A DNA stretch of 64,000 bases from Straminergon stramineum (lineage: Eukaryota > Streptophyta > Bryopsida > Hypnales > Calliergonaceae): the NCBI GenBank assembly GCA_963920665.1, contig OY987263.1:42257218-42321217 (forward strand), given 5' to 3'. Positions 1-14,087 of this stretch are shown here, piece by piece. Position 1 is the stretch's first letter. The number at the start of each line of letters is the position of its first letter. The translations under genes and the position numbers were made by a program. Below the pieces are notes generated by a model. The model saw only the letters and a program-made list of their open reading frames with translations, had not been told where the DNA came from and made no database searches.

Positions 1-3000
1 GTGCATTAATAAATTTTATTTGATCATATAAATTAATACCAACTCCAAAACCTATAATCTATTGAATTCCAAATTATGAGGTTATTAAAGTTACAAGGAG
101 TTTTATTTTGCGAGCAATGAAGGTAGAAAAAATCTATAAATTTTGTTTGTTACTAATCTCAACTTTGGAAATTCCCAAATATACGAATAAAAATTGAGGT
201 TTATTTTTTATTAGAACATTTTGATAATTGGAATGAATACTCTACAATTTCATGTAAAAGTTAACAACAATTTAGTTTTTTCTTTTATTGAGTACCACCC
301 TCCACGTTATAATTTTCGTAAATATGGATATGAAAGTAGTTTTGGTAAATATTATTTTCATGCATTCTCAATCCATTTTCCAATATATTGAATAAAATTC
401 ACAAGTCTTTAAACATGCATTTTTTATATATATTGAAAGACAAAAGTTCACCTTTGAGAAGGTCTAGAATAGTGGCTACATTCTAAAGTTAAGGCACATT
501 GAACTTGCAATTGGTGGAGTCATTTGCTCTAAAATTTTAGGAAGATTGATGTACTTGAATAGGTTAACTAAATAATCATATAGATGAATTAGTTATAGAA
601 AATTCTTAAATGAAGATTTCAGACTTGCTTTGGGTACAATTGTATGAGTATTTTGAAAGAGTTTTGGACCACTAAACATCAAAGAATTTCAAGGGTTGAT
701 CCACTTGGTGAGAGGATGAAAAATCTAATTTTGAACTTTATGGATGCAAGGCCAGTACATGCATGTGTGTTAGAAAGTTAAAGTTATATATGAATAAGGT
801 TTAGATTCCTTATAATATAGAATGTGAAGCATTAAATGACTTTCTTCATTATTGTCAATGCTATAAATTTACTAAAGTTCAAAATTCCTTGGACAAACAT
901 ATACTAGGAAGTTATTAAGCTACATGCACCAAAAGATATTTAAAGACGAGTATGAAATAATACTTATATTCCAATAATATTTCACAATTTTTGATTATTT
1001 GAAAGGATATTCTAAAATATTCTCTAAATAAAAATTCAAGGACTAATTTTAATTGATCCATTTCTAAATAATTGATTTTTTACATTCCTTGATTAAAATT
1101 GAACTTATCTTTGCTTAGTTTATTTCCAAGATTTTTTGTACGATTGACAACTTTAGCAAAAAGCTAGTCAAAAGTTCCATAGGTGTCTACCATACATATA
1201 AATAATGATGGAATCCAATTTCATTGAAAATTTAAAATAAAATTACAAGCTTGTGACCATCTTGAGATAATTGTGTAAAACATAATTGTTGAACAATTTT
1301 AGAATTTTTCAATTGAACAATCTCAAAAGCAAATTTAATATCATTGTTCTAAGCTGAAAATTCAATAAAACAATCAAGCTAAAGAAGATTTAGGATAATA
1401 TTCATTGAAATGAGACTTTTGGATGAATTTGGGACTTCAAAGACATTATGGTGACCACTTTAAATACCATGAATAATTGAATATCATATGTTTTGCAAAA
1501 GTTTACACTATGAATAGCTTTTATAGGCCTAAATAAAAATCATGTGTAATATAAATATACATATAACCTACATTTTTTGGTTGAAAAGGGCTCAATTATG
1601 TTGATGCAACTTTGGAACTTCAAAAAGTTTTAGACTAACAAAATATAGATATGACTAGGTGAATTGAACTATGAAGGGATAAAGAGGATGATCAATTAGT
1701 ATGAATATGTTTTAAACAATGTTGAAATATTTCATTTTGCATGGAATCAAGTGGAAACCTATTCCATTGTTGAATAATAGTATCATATGGGGTGTTACTA
1801 TAAGTTAATAGTAAAAGTTGATATATAAAATCAATATTAAGGATTTAAGAATCATGAAATATCTCTAAATTATTTATCAACCTTCAAATATTTATCATTT
1901 TAAAGTAATCATTTTCTACAATTTTAAGATTTCATCTTAAAGTTAAAAGACTTTGTTAAATATAATAGGTTTCAAATTATATATGATTCATTATTATTGA
2001 TAGATACTTGGTGCATGGAGTGTAAAAAATTCCTAAGCAATCATAAATGTAGCTTTGTAAAGATAATCTTGATTTCAAGATTGAATCTCAAATGGATTTT
2101 AAATTTGTTATAGCAAAGTATTCAAAGGGTGATTAGAGATAGAGGTGCTAAAAAACATTACTTTTGTTATAAGTATCACACAAGAGCTTAGTATATGTTA
2201 TAAATATTAATGCTCAAAAATATTATTTATATCCAAGTATATATCTAAAATTTATTTGAGATTCTAAAAACCCAAAGACTTCTTGGAATAGGATTCTTAG
2301 AATTTTGGGAGGTTCTTTTTGAAGATGTGGAAATATACTAGCTTGCACAGATGTAGAGGTCCACCATGCTTTGAAACAAAATATAAGACCTAAAAGAAAG
2401 AATATAAAATTTCCACATTCCTCCATTGTAAGCCCATCTATCAATTGATCACAAAATATGTAATTGAATCAATTTGCAAGTATAATGGATGGAAAGGAAC
2501 TACCTTCAAAAATGTTATTTAATTTTAGTTATTGTTGAGGATGCAACCATGATACATTTTTGAAAGTTCTAATGTAACATTCTTTGTGAGTGGTGCAATT
2601 AAATATCAACCGATTATATGCTTAGAATAATAAACAAATGGCCTTTTGAAGGAACAACCTAGGATGTTTTGAGGAGGAAGGTTTATGGTTAGGTTCTAGA
2701 AGCTAGAGTTGTATCATTGCAAGATTTTGAGCAACATAATAAAGTTGATTGCAAAAAAGACCTATTGATTTAGTTGCATTTGTTTCAACATTTGTCATTT
2801 TTTTGGAGTCGGTTAATATTACAAAATTTGTTTAAAAATAAAATAAAAATATATAACTAAAGTATAGAGTTTGAAGAAGATCGTGTGTTAGGAAGATCAA
2901 GCATAGAAGAAACTCCTAAGTAGGAGAACCAAAAGTACAAGATTACCAAAAATAGACGTTTTGACATTTGAATATTTAAAAATAGGAATATGAGTTAAAA

Positions 3001-5060
3001 TTGTCCATTTATAACAATTCTTTGAAGATACACCAAAATAATTTTGTTTTTGTTTTGAATGCACTAAAAAGGTCATTTTGAAAACCTATGCATAATATAG
3101 AATTAATGTCCCTACTAATGTCTTGAAATAATTATTCTTTCATATTAAAGTTGCTAGTCTACCAGATGATCATCTTCGTGAATTCAGTTTCAAATTTCCT
3201 AGATTGTATAAGTATTCAATAATACTCTACACTCCCAATTCACAAGAGTGACAAATGTTCAAAAATAAAATTGTATTTTCAAATTATTTTCAAATTAAAA
3301 TTAAAAATAGGAATGAACTTCATTGATCATATCCAACTATTATAGGAATTTCAACTCCATTGGATCATTCTTCTCAGTTTTTTCTTGAAAAACACTAAGT
3401 ACAAAGGGCTTGATAGAAAATAATATTGGTCTTTCTTCAACTACCATGGTCCATGAATGCATTACGTAGGTTCGTTTATGGGTGATTTTAAGTGCTTGTA
3501 TATTGTCTTTCAAGTTTTTGTGAAGTGATGATAAGGTCTTTGTGCATTTTTGAAAGTTAAACCCTAAAGAACCAAGGGTTTTTGATAAAACACAAATGTG
3601 TTATAAAATATAACTTTTATAACTTTTTTGAAGTTTGCACTTTAATGAAGACAATGTCAAGCATTGAAAGGAAAAAATATTGGTATGGGCAATTTTTTTA
3701 ATCTATTTATAGATTTATTCCAAATGAATTTGAAAATTTAATTTCAAAGATTCACCAAAAATAATTTTTTTATCTTTGACATTTGAAATTATCTGTAATT
3801 GGTCAAAATTGTAGTTTCAATTGATTTGTGAAAATAGGAATAAGATTTAATGATGTGAATATCAACACTTTCTCAAAATAATAAACTTTTCAACACCAAG
3901 CAATTTCTAAACACTTTGCATAAGTTTCTTTATAACTTTTGTTAACTGTGGCAATCTTAGTTTTTAATATATTAATAGAAAGAGGACTCAATCTAGTTTG
4001 CACAAAAAGTATATAATTTTGAGAATTTCTTTTTTGCTTGAAGTTGTGCAATGACTATAAAGTGTTTGATTGGATCTTTAGGGATTAACCCTTATTGGAC
4101 TTTCCCAACCACTTCGAGATTGTTCTCTAGGCACATTTAAAATTCTTGAATGTTTGCCAAATAGAACCATTGTTGTGTGGGTTTTTTCTTTTTCCCTTTG
4201 TGTGATGAATCAAAATTTATGAGTAGAAAGGTTGATTAGAGGATGCCTTGATTGCTTCTTTGTGAGCTTATATACATAAATTGTGCTTATGGCCATCTTC
4301 TACATATCTCTAGAGTTGTTAGTTGTAAGATTTTGTTGGGAGAAATAACATATTAGCTAGATGAATGGGAATTTGCACTATTAGCAAACCTTGGCCTTCA
4401 TTTGCAAAGCCTAAACAAATGAGGGTTTTTTTCAATATACTTTAAAGCCTAATTGTCTTTGATCCAAAATTATTGATATTATTTTCTTGCCTATTCTAGG
4501 GGGAACTAAATTGTCCTTTAAGGGTTTAATTTATTCTTTTAAAATATTAATCTTATAAAATTTTCTCTTAAATACATTAGTATGCCATTAATATATTATG
4601 TAGTAAACATGTTAATTATTGAACCTTATTAATGCAATTTTCAACTTCTTCAACTTCAAGTTTTTTATTCAAATATATTTCAAACTATATTAATATTGGC
4701 AGGTATGTATTACATTCCCTACTACTTGCAAGTAAATTTCGAATTAATAATGGGATAATTTTTACGAGGGTTCTTGACAAATCCATTCCAATCTACTAAA
4801 ATCTTAAGATCCACCATAGGACTTAATTTAAGGGAAAGTTGATCTCCAAATCTTTTATCATGCCAAATAAATATATGTTGTTTGATTTCAATTTCGTAAT
4901 TTAGGATAATTTTGTATTTTTAGAGCATTCCTAGATAATTTACAATCTTTGTTTCCAAAAAATTCTTCAAATTTTTCAAATTTAATCATAGATGATAAAG
5001 AATAAATTCCAACATTTTCCTCAAGGTCAAAAATTTGGTGCCCTTGCAAAATACTACTCT
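1..5060. other. AT-rich gene-free stretch
   Basis: No reading frame of useful length and no recognisable protein, RNA gene or clear repeat array was seen. The stretch is strongly AT-rich, with many short A and T runs. Composition shifts to more balanced base content at about 5060, where the leader of the chlorophyll synthase gene begins. It is probably decayed transposon or intergenic DNA. Confidence 0.6.
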
Positions 5061-5312
5061 AGTAAATGCTCGGTGCCAATGGGACTCCATCTCCATCGTC
5101 CAATCCCGCACGAGGGGATAAGGTCCTAATACCCGGCGAGTATCTGGGCATCCCGGTTCTCAACCCAGCGATGCTCATCTTCCTCTTCCGGATGCGGGAC
5201 CTTGGAAAACTGGACATGTGGAAACTGTTGAGCTTGACGAGACGACGCTGTTGCTGCAGAACCGAGCTCGCTCCGCCATAGCCACGCCGTAGTCTCGCAT
5301 CTCCAGTCGACT
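5060..5312 (+). promoter_or_regulatory. Promoter/5' leader region of CHLG
   Basis: Base composition changes abruptly from AT-rich to GC-richer just upstream of the chlorophyll synthase start codon. The short reading frames here on both strands do not look like proteins. I take this as the proximal promoter and 5' UTR; no specific element could be assigned. Confidence 0.35.
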
Positions 5313-8300
5313 ATGGCGATCGCAACAATGGTGGCCTCCACGGCCCAAGCTTCTGCTAAACTAAGCTTGGTGTCGTCTTCGTCGTTCAACCGCAGCTCCG
5401 TTAAGTCGTTCTCATCTGCCTCGGTCGCAGTCCGGGATTTCATGCCATTGTCATTGCGTTCTGCAGGACGTCTTTCTCGTGCAGGTATATTCTTCTCTCT
5501 TTAAGAAGTCGCGCTTCTAAATTTTAGGTCAATATTAGGATTTGAGAAGTGTAATTTGGCTTATCGTCTAGATCGTGGCCTTGATGCGTCTCAATTTGTT
5601 AATGGCATTCCGTGTCTGAGGCAGTGTCTAAGATTCTGGGAAGCTAGTATTCTGGCTCCTCACCAATTAAATATCATTGTGGAAATATCTGGCCATTTCT
5701 CTTGTGCATGTTATTTTTTTCTTCGTTTCATGTTTTATCCTGTGTTCACGTCTATTTCTTGACGAGCGTAATATAGCTTATTATCGAGTTCTTGGCATGG
5801 ATGTGTCTCGAGCGCTTCAATGAAACAATGCATTTGAGATTTTGTGAAGCTAGCATTCTGGGGTCTCACCATTCCGTAATTGAGATCTCCTGGCATTTTA
5901 TGCATTGGTTTACATTTGTTAAATCAAATTTCCAGGTTAGATTTGTAAGGGTTTTACTAAACATTTTCTTTTCTTTGAGGAAATTGAAGTGAATTTGGAA
6001 TTTCTGTTTCCAGGACCTCTCAGAATCAGGGCAACTGGGAAAGACACCGAAAAAGGTAACCATCGGAGCGCACTGCTTCGAATTTCATCGTGACTGGAAT
6101 TGCAGTAGACTGCGGGATTTTTTTTCTTGCCTCGCGGAATCTGAAGTTGAACCTGATAATCTTTAAGTTGCAAGCAGATTATCTTAGATCGTCATATTCG
6201 TTAAATTTCAAGAAATTGAAAATTTTCCAGACGCCCGTCTGTAACCTGAGATCTATACCAGTCCTGTTTCTAGTACTCTGTACACTTGAATGTCACAGTT
6301 TTGGGGTTTTGAAACACGCCATTTGAACGAATATGACCATGTAGACTTAGGTTGTGATTTTTTCCATTTTTAGCCATTCATGTGAGTATGTGACGTGTAT
6401 TGTTGACGCTTGGCTCGAGTAGATAGAAGTTTACGAAGCTGGTGTTGTGGCTGATTGCAGTCAACAATGCAACGATAGCAGATGTGGTTCCTAAAGCAGC
6501 TGGATCAGCCATGAATCAGTTGCTTGGTATTAAGGGAGCTTCAGCTGAGACGGTAGGGGTTGAGGATGGATTTCTAATGGTGTATTACTTTCTTTTTCAC
6601 CTCTAACTGTTTTCGGATTTGTGACGTTGCCAAACGTTGCGTTACTTGGTAAGCACAGCTGGGGTAATGTTTTTAATCTTTTAAGAGACTTGAGAACTTT
6701 GTGTGGATGCAGAATAAGTGGAAGATTCGGTTGCAGCTCACGAAGCCTGTGACTTGGGCCCCTCTAATCTGGGGTGTGTTGTGTGGTGCTGCTGCTTCAG
6801 GTACTTTTACAGTCATAACCGAGGCAATGAAGTATTTGCAATGAAGAGATTAGTGGTGTTCCACTGAATTTACATATCTTTATAACGATGTGTCATTTCT
6901 ATGGCTTGAAATGTAGGCAATTTCGAATGGACACCAGAGGATGTGGCTAAGTCTTTGACATGCATGTTTATGTCTGGACCTCTTCTTACAGGATACACTC
7001 AGGTATGCCGTGTTTGGTTATTTGATTTCTCTAGTTGCTGCATGACAAGTTGCATTAATTTCTTTGTACGGCGTTTCTGAAGTCGTTTGCATCAATCATT
7101 GAGTGGTATTAATTGTCTGACTCTTACACTTGAACATGTTCTTACCAGACAATCAATGATTGGTACGACAGGGAGATTGATGCGATCAATGAGCCTTACC
7201 GGCCCATTCCCTCTGGAGCAATATCAGAACCTGAAGTATGTTAAAATCCTCCCATGTATTTTTGGCTCGCTTTTAGTGTATGATTTGATTTTGAAATACT
7301 TGCTCTACTCTCATCTAACACGGTGTTGGTTTTTGCAGGTCATTGCTCAGATTTGGGTACTTCTGCTTGGAGGATTAGGCGTCGCGTATGGTTTGGATAA
7401 ATGGGTATGTAGTGCCTCTTGTTTTGGCTTTGTTCTCTTCTGTGGATTTCTTATACCCCGGGTGGCTTATAATTGGCATTCATTAATCTGATAGTGTTTT
7501 GAAGAATTCATTGCTCGACTTTATAATCTTCAGCGGGTTCGTAACTGAAAATATTAAACTGATGCTAGAAGGCCTGCATCTATTATTTTGACTATTGAAA
7601 TAGAGATTTTATTGTCGAGTCCTTGATCATGGGTGGTGATGCAGGCAGGACACGATTTTCCAATAATTCTGAGTACAGCAATCGGAGGCTCATTCTTGTC
7701 GTATATTTATTCGGCCCCACCTTTGAAGGTATCTCTACTTGTTCATCGTTTTCTGTGCGCGCTCTTCGTTGGCCGTCCTTTGATCGCATCTTGACCAAGC
7801 GATTTCCTAGTAATCGGGGGATTTTATTCTCTATTCCTCTGACCCTGTGAACCCGATACGAGATACTCTTCACGGAAAAATATCTTGTCCAAATGTTGAT
7901 GTCTTTGTTTGTTGGTGCGCAGCTCAAACAAAGTGGATGGATTGGCAACTACGCCCTGGGCTCGAGTTACATTTCTCTACCTTGGTGAGTCAGCTCATTC
8001 TATACTATACTATAATTAGGCCATCAATAGACTGCCAAGTGCCAACCCTCGCCTTCTCTCCTGCCGGATTTTATCTTCATGATCTTGACTATCATGAGTA
8101 TAAAGCGGCTTTAGAATAAGCTTATAAGGTTATGTGCTTTTTTGACCTTTCAATCGCCGGTGAAGTTCGTCGCTTCGTCTTTTATCCTGGAGAGTGAATC
8201 TGGAGTGTATGAGCTGGTCAAGCTGAAATGAAATATCTTATTAGTTTGCTACTTGGTTAAACTTTCATTGATTAGATCATCCGAATTTGCAGCCTATACT

Positions 8301-9791
8301 CTAGAGTTTATGAGAACTGAATTTTGTTGCCGTGTTAATGGTTTATGTGCCATACTGTTCTGCAGGTGGGCTGGACAAGCATTATTTGGCACATTATCAT
8401 GGGACATCGTAATTCTCACTCTTCTGTATAGCACTGCGGGGGTAACTTTTTCAATCCATTATCATCATAAAAGCATGACGATCTCTTTATTTTTAGATTT
8501 TAAACACCTTAATTATCGACCCATGGTATATTGTTCAATCAGATTGAAGAATCTTGGTTATGTTTTTTGCAGTTAGGAATCGCTATAGTCAACGACTTCA
8601 AAAGTATCGAAGGAGATCGGCAGATGGGTTTGCAGGTGTGAATGTAAATTGATTATCCCTGTTGCACAATAAATCATTACCCGTTGTTATGTACTCATTA
8701 CTACTGGTGGGAAATCAGGATTTCAGAATTACGTGTTGTATTGTTACAGTGTTACAGAATATAGACGGTAAAATCAGCTTAACCTGTCAATAGACCGCTT
8801 TGTTTTTTTAATATCTGTGCTGATTGAGTTGTTGGAGCAGTCATTACCTGTAGCGTTTGGTATCGACACAGCGAAGTATATTTGTGCCGCCTCCATCGAC
8901 GTGACACAGCTAGCAGTTGCAGGTGAGTTCAAGATCGCGGAATGGTCTGATACCATGCATAGGAATCAGTCAAATGATCAGCAAACGTAATCTAGATCTT
9001 TTTCATGTTCTGATGTTCATTCACTCAATGCCGTTGTTATGTCAGTCCCAGAACAGAGACCCCAGTTTAATTGTTATAGTTGCTCACTGTTTATGTATTA
9101 TCTTTTTAGACAACCTGTGACATGTAGAGTGAATTTATCTGTTAGTGATGGTGTTCGTCCAATTAGTTTAGCTTATAAAATATGTAAACTAATTCGGCAA
9201 CGGTTGCAGGATACATCTTCTATGAAGGGAAGACATACTTCGGTTTGGGGCTTCTCGCCCTGATTGTTCCTCAAATAATTTTGCAGGTAATTTCTGCTGA
9301 TCCCATATGTCAACCGTTCAAGTGGTTAACGTGGCCTCAGCTGGTTGTCACTTGTGTCAGCATAGACTTGTGGAAGTTGATTTTAGAATGCTCTTTAAGA
9401 TTTATTTTGTGCAATGACGGTGAAATGCATCGTTAGTTAGTTACAGAAGCAGAGGTATGGCTCCATCTAAGTTTGTATAATGTCTTATATGGATTCAATT
9501 TGGACAGATTCTGAGGATTTTATTAAGTTTGAAACTAATGTTGGGTATTTTAATGCAGTTCAAGTACTTATTGGTGGATCCTGTGAAGTATGATGTCAAG
9601 TACCAGGTAACTACTTCTAATGTGTATTCCACGCTATGATTCATTAGTGCGAGTTTGTTATGAGCATTTTTAGTTTTTATAAGAGCTCCTTCTGATCCAT
9701 GTTGTGACATCTTTTCTGCAATGTGTAGGCTAGTGCTCAACCCTTCTTCGTATTCGGTCTCCTATTGACCGCCTTCGCGACCAGTCACTAA
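5313..9791 (+). CDS. CHLG: Chlorophyll synthase, chloroplastic
   Basis: This enzyme esterifies chlorophyllide with phytyl or geranylgeranyl diphosphate, the last step of chlorophyll synthesis, in plastid membranes. Fifteen coding exons join in phase: 5313-5484, 6014-6055, 6461-6552, 6713-6800, 6917-7002, 7149-7235, 7339-7404, 7645-7728, 7923-7984, 8366-8441, 8573-8635, 8841-8922, 9210-9286, 9559-9606, 9729-9791. The product is 395 residues, close to the usual plant length. Residues 1-60 are rich in Ser/Ala/Arg and poor in acidic residues, as in a chloroplast transit peptide. UbiA-family signatures are intact: NDWYDREIDA near residues 163-172 and NDFKSIEGD near 292-300, both Asp-rich Mg-diphosphate sites. 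The remainder is hydrophobic, with several membrane helices. The start ATG at 5313 is the only one that supplies a transit peptide. Function is confident; every intron has GT-AG ends. Confidence 0.96.
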
Positions 9792-11960
9792 AGGCTTAGA
9801 GAACATAAGGTCGGCGGTTGCTTCGAAAGAACATCCTGGAGGTTCGAGTAATCTTGTCTTTCTCGGGGCTTATATTACCCGTAATGACTCCTTCAATAGG
9901 CTGGCTACCTCATCCGTAGTCACAGAGATTTGTGTTGAGAGAAAACACAAGGTATTGACAATTTTTTTTCTTAGCTTTATGATCTACGGGGTATTTGTTG
10001 ATAAAATCTTGGATTACTGCCCAAGTATATGAGGTTTGAGACATCATCAAATTCTCATCTAGCCGTGCAATTGACCAAATGTTTACTTTGGTAAGCGTGA
10101 TTTTCCAAAGCCTCTATAAACTCTATCTTTTAGCTTGCTTTTGAAGCGATTGTCCAATTATGTCTGAGCTTGAATTTTCTTATATCTATTCAAAGAACTT
10201 TTGGATGCACTTTTTACGATAGTAATTTCAAGTTCTAATTATATACGAGTCAAAAGTTAGAAATACATTTGGAGGGCCAACATAGCAGTTGGACTAGGGA
10301 TGCTCTAACCAGCATAAAACAAAATGGTCAGATTTGGTTCTTGTACCCAACGATCTCTCCACAGCTCCCTAAAATCCATACCTGTCTTAGATTTTGACCT
10401 TTATTTACATCTATGTTACAACATTTGGTGCCAAAATCAAGCCAATTCAACGTAATTGACTAATGTTGGTATGGGATACTGGATTAGGTCCCAGACGGTG
10501 TTCTACCTCGTTGATACTCCAAAAACTTGCAAACAATTTAGTAGAGGATGGACCTCTTGTATAATTTTAGAACCGTTTCGTGTTACTGTTGTTGATCAAT
10601 TAGAAAGATTTGGTGCTGCTGTTGCAATTCATGGCCAGTGGTATTGGTATTGACTGTGCTACTAAAACAGTAGCTTAGAACTAAGGTGTGTACCCCCAAA
10701 CCGCCACTTTTCGCTAATGTCCCTAGTCCCTATTATTAGACCGTTCAAATTTTCATATATTTTTGTGAAAGGAGGTTTCAATGCACCAATGAACGCAACA
10801 TTTGGAAACAATTCAAAGTTTTTTTGGTTGATGTTCTAAAATTGTTACTTCAATATACACAAGGTAAGAGTACCCAATGGCATCCTTGTACCCAATAGTG
10901 TCAGACTGTATAATTATAATCATTTCAGGCTGTAAATGTAAGTAGACAGTAGAGAGCTTATTTTTTTGACCTAAAATGATACGATGTCTACAGTCTAGCT
11001 ACATTTATGTTCTAGAATGAATTCTTGTCCTAGAAAGGATGGCATTGGGTGCTCTTACCTTACATATTGATAATGGAGATGTTAGAAGATAGAGTGGTGA
11101 TGGCGGTTTTAGGCAGGACCGTTCTCGTTCAAAATCACCTTTTTCAAGCTTATTAAGCTTGCTGAAGTTGTGGTGGTGCTGGAGTATCCCTGACTCTGAA
11201 ATGGCCTCTCAGTAGTCCCACAGCTTGCCCAACTTGTTTTTAAAAAAGATGGGAAAACATCAACCTAGTCTAACCTGGACCACTGAACAGCTTTTTCAAC
11301 TAAAAATTGCCAATTTAATACAAATTTCCATGTCCGACAGTACATTGAAGCCAATAACAGACATCGATCGATCTACGTCAACGACTGCGCTCTTGTTGGC
11401 AATGGTTGATAGTTGATAGTTGACACCGAGATACTTAATTTCTACATTTAAGAGCAGCCACTCCATCTTTTAAGAATGCAGAGAGGCTCTCCACCAACCC
11501 CCGAGCCTTAAATGCACAGACTCCGTTCGTCAAGAACTCCTACCCAGCGCAATCTTCTGTATATAAGGAAGTCAACTCTGGATATCGATCAATTCCCAGC
11601 TTTCTCTCGCACTATCCACCAACTCTGATTCTCAAAACTATTTTGACAATTATATTTCACTGGCCTTCATTTCATCGTAATGAATCAATACATGGGCACC
11701 GATTGATCAAATGTGCAATCTCAGGTTGGTGAAGTGCAAATCAAAGTCAACTACCTGTCGGAAACCAACTACTCACTGCTCAGAGGAGGCAGTCTCAAAT
11801 GCGAGTTTCAAACGTAGCTCAATTCGATCAAAACTCTGCCAAAATTGAAATCTGACACCGAAATATTCCCACTTTCTTGTTAGCAATTAATAACCAAATC
11901 GGTAGAGATTGTGCTAAGTTTGACCCCAGTTGAGAGGCTTGCTGCTCTTCGTCTAGATGG
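9792..11960. other. Intergenic region between CHLG and the first nsLTP-type gene
   Basis: This holds the 3' flank of CHLG and the upstream DNA of the lipid-transfer-type gene. Short frames here (for example around 10456-10653) have non-ATG starts and no recognisable content. The only structured item seen is the inverted-repeat element at 10850-11072. A TATA-like stretch near 11572 lies too far upstream of the next ATG to be assigned. Confidence 0.5.
10850..11072. mobile_element. MITE-like element with about 27-bp terminal inverted repeats
   Basis: The segments 10861-10887 and 11035-11061 are reverse complements at 25 of 27 positions. The similarity continues outward a further ten or so bases with a small gap. 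Inner sequence is also partly complementary (a CTGTAAATGTA-like stretch against one reading CTACATTTATG), so the whole unit of about 220 bp could fold back on itself. There is no coding capacity. This is the structure expected of a non-autonomous DNA transposon; the family is unknown. Confidence 0.6.
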
Positions 11961-11971
11961 CTCACAGTATG

Positions 11972-11978
11972 TATATAA
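11972..11978 (+). promoter_or_regulatory. TATA box of the first nsLTP-type gene
   Basis: TATATAA lies about 125 bp before the ATG at 12103. The paralogue on the other strand has the same heptamer about 132 bp before its own ATG, so the spacing is shared by both copies. Confidence 0.6.
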
Positions 11979-12102
11979 GACCGCAGTGAACCTTGATCAA
12001 ATCATCCTCAGCTAGCTAGCTTCATTGCAATCGCGAATTCTTCAAGCTAGATTCATCACCATCCCTTCCACGATCGGCCCCTCGACGGTAGTGATTCATA
12101 CA

Positions 12103-12782
12103 ATGGCAGGAGGAGGATCCAACAAGGGCGTGGCTGCTACTGCAGCAATTGTGGGCATGTGCGTGCTGGTGGTCATAGCTATGGTGGCGGACTCCACTGA
12201 AGCTGCGGGTGTGTGCAACCCGAATGCTTTGTACCCTTGCCTGCGTGCCATTCAGGGGTCTCGTCCTCCGTCGCCCAGCAAGCAGTGCTGCGCCGTGGTG
12301 AAAGGCGTGGACAAGACGTGCATGTGCCGACAGCTCAAGGCGGGCTCGTTCCCGGCGCAGATGGTGAGCAACGCGCTGCGGTTGCCCAAGAAGTGTGGAC
12401 GCACCGACCTGCGCGGCTTCAAATGTGGACGTGAGTTGAAACTTCTGGAATGGAAATCTATTCTTTTTATCTTGTATTTAGATAACATCGGCACTGGCAA
12501 CTACATGTTGCATTAATTCATGAGCACAACAAGACGTTTTTCGTGCTGTGAGCGTGATGTTTCAATTCATCTTCATCCTCGTTGTTTTGGTGAATTTGTG
12601 ATTACAAAATGAAATTCTGGTCTTCCTTTAGCAGCACTACAAAATAGATTTCGCAATTTGGCGATTCTCTACCTGCAAAGAAAAGATGGTGGTCACTTTC
12701 GACTGATTGAGAGAGATGTTGATTGTAAGAGCTTACAAGGCAGAGGATATTTGTTTTGACAGGTTACACGTTCCCCTACTGA
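12103..12782 (+). CDS. Non-specific lipid-transfer-type protein (copy A)
   Basis: Small secreted eight-cysteine protein of the nsLTP / hydrophobic-seed-protein superfamily, 115 residues. Exons are 12103-12430 and 12763-12782; the intron splits an Arg codon, and the tiny second exon adds YTFPY and the stop. Residues 10-35 form a hydrophobic signal peptide ending near STEAAG. The mature part shows the family pattern C..C..CC..CxC..C..C, with CMC as the CxC. A hydrophobic residue in the CxC, a short mature length and a PCLRAI..PPS style resemble type 2 nsLTPs. Members bind lipids in the apoplast and contribute to cuticle or defence; which role applies here cannot be told. An in-frame upstream ATG at 12025 exists, but the 12103 start gives a clean signal peptide and is matched exactly by the paralogue. 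Confidence 0.88.
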
Positions 12783-13409
12783 GCAGCAGTAGAGCTCGAA
12801 GCCCTGAGGAATTCTTACAAGGCGGTCAACATATAAGTAAACAGGTGTCTGGCTCTCAAACCTTGAAAAGCCATTTATATTCCCAGGCAAATGGCGCTGC
12901 ATCGGCAGCTATGATAGCATATAATTACTGTGTCTCGCAATGCAGCTGCTGCAAGTAAATAAATTTGTAGTGAAGCTAGTTGCCTCAGTTGAACTGGTAG
13001 CTGTGAATAGCAAAATCGGGCTACTACATGTTTGTAATGAGTTGCGATTTGCTACAATAAATCCTTCCTAGATTTCTACGTATCTGTTGAGTACATACCG
13101 TTTTCCAACTCCCGCTGGAATAATTTGACCTCGGAGCTAGTTCGCGAACATCCGTTGTTTCAACTTTTTGCAGTTGCTGATGTGGTTGAACGAAAAAATT
13201 CATCGCCAAAAACACTTGCTTGCAATCTGTTTAACTGATTCGTTTCCAATAAAACTTGTAATAAAATTTAAGAAGCGCCTGTGCTATGAGAGATTCTGTT
13301 CCTTTCATGGTGCTGCCACAAAGCTGCAAGACACTTCGGCGCTTATTTCACTGTGTTGTTGAATTGTTTTGTGGTAGCTTAATTTCATCTTAACTACTAA
13401 CTGAATGTA

Positions 13410-13566
13410 ACGTCAATTTCGTTAAATTGGCGATACTCCATTACTTGGGCGGCCTGAAACCAAAATTTTTACCTGTCCTAGTTTGTGATCTGAAATTAGA
13501 CCTTTCTGAAGATTATGTCACAATTTTTGGCTTGTGGAATATGTCCAATTTAACAAAATTAACGTT
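13410..13566. mobile_element. MITE-like element, copy 1
   Basis: The left end (CGTCAATTTCGTTAAATTGG) and right end (CCAATTTAACAAAATTAACG) are inverted copies of each other with a few mismatches. The unit is about 157 bp with no coding potential. ATGTA occurs directly at both flanks (13405-13409 and 13567-13571), consistent with a 5-bp target-site duplication. A second copy lies at 14088-14236. Confidence 0.6.
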
Positions 13567-14087
13567 ATGTAGTACCGCTGTTTTTCTTTGTATATTTCTT
13601 AATGAAGTCCTCACGTAACTGTGACTACGGTATAAAGAAAAGAGCAAAGTCTTTCTCATGCTTACCAGAATACCAGTCCACGATTCGAAATTCACTAAAA
13701 TAAAACAAAACAATTCCTATGCTAATACTTGTTTTAATTCTAATACATTCTAGTACTTTTTCTAAAACCAAAAATGATAAATTTGGGTACCGCTGGGCTC
13801 CCCAGTTTTTGTTAAGTCTGAGGCAGTTTCGGATTTTATTCCGCTAAATTCTGCTGAAAAGTCCAGCCGGTAGATAGTGTACGGATTGTTCACTTCAATA
13901 AACCAGTCAGAACTCCTTTCGACGCTTTCGGCTCATATGATTTCTGAGACTAACTAGCAGGCCTTCCATAGAGAATGGACAACTCCGAACAATCATATTT
14001 CCATCCCAAACCCAAGCAAGACTCGTAACTACGCTAATTTCATAGAATAAATGGATTCTCAGAATGCACAGCTTGTTTCTTGAGAAC

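Noticed and set aside
7087..7491. 134-codon plus-strand frame inside CHLG
   Set aside because: It reads across introns in a different frame from the chlorophyll synthase exons it overlaps.
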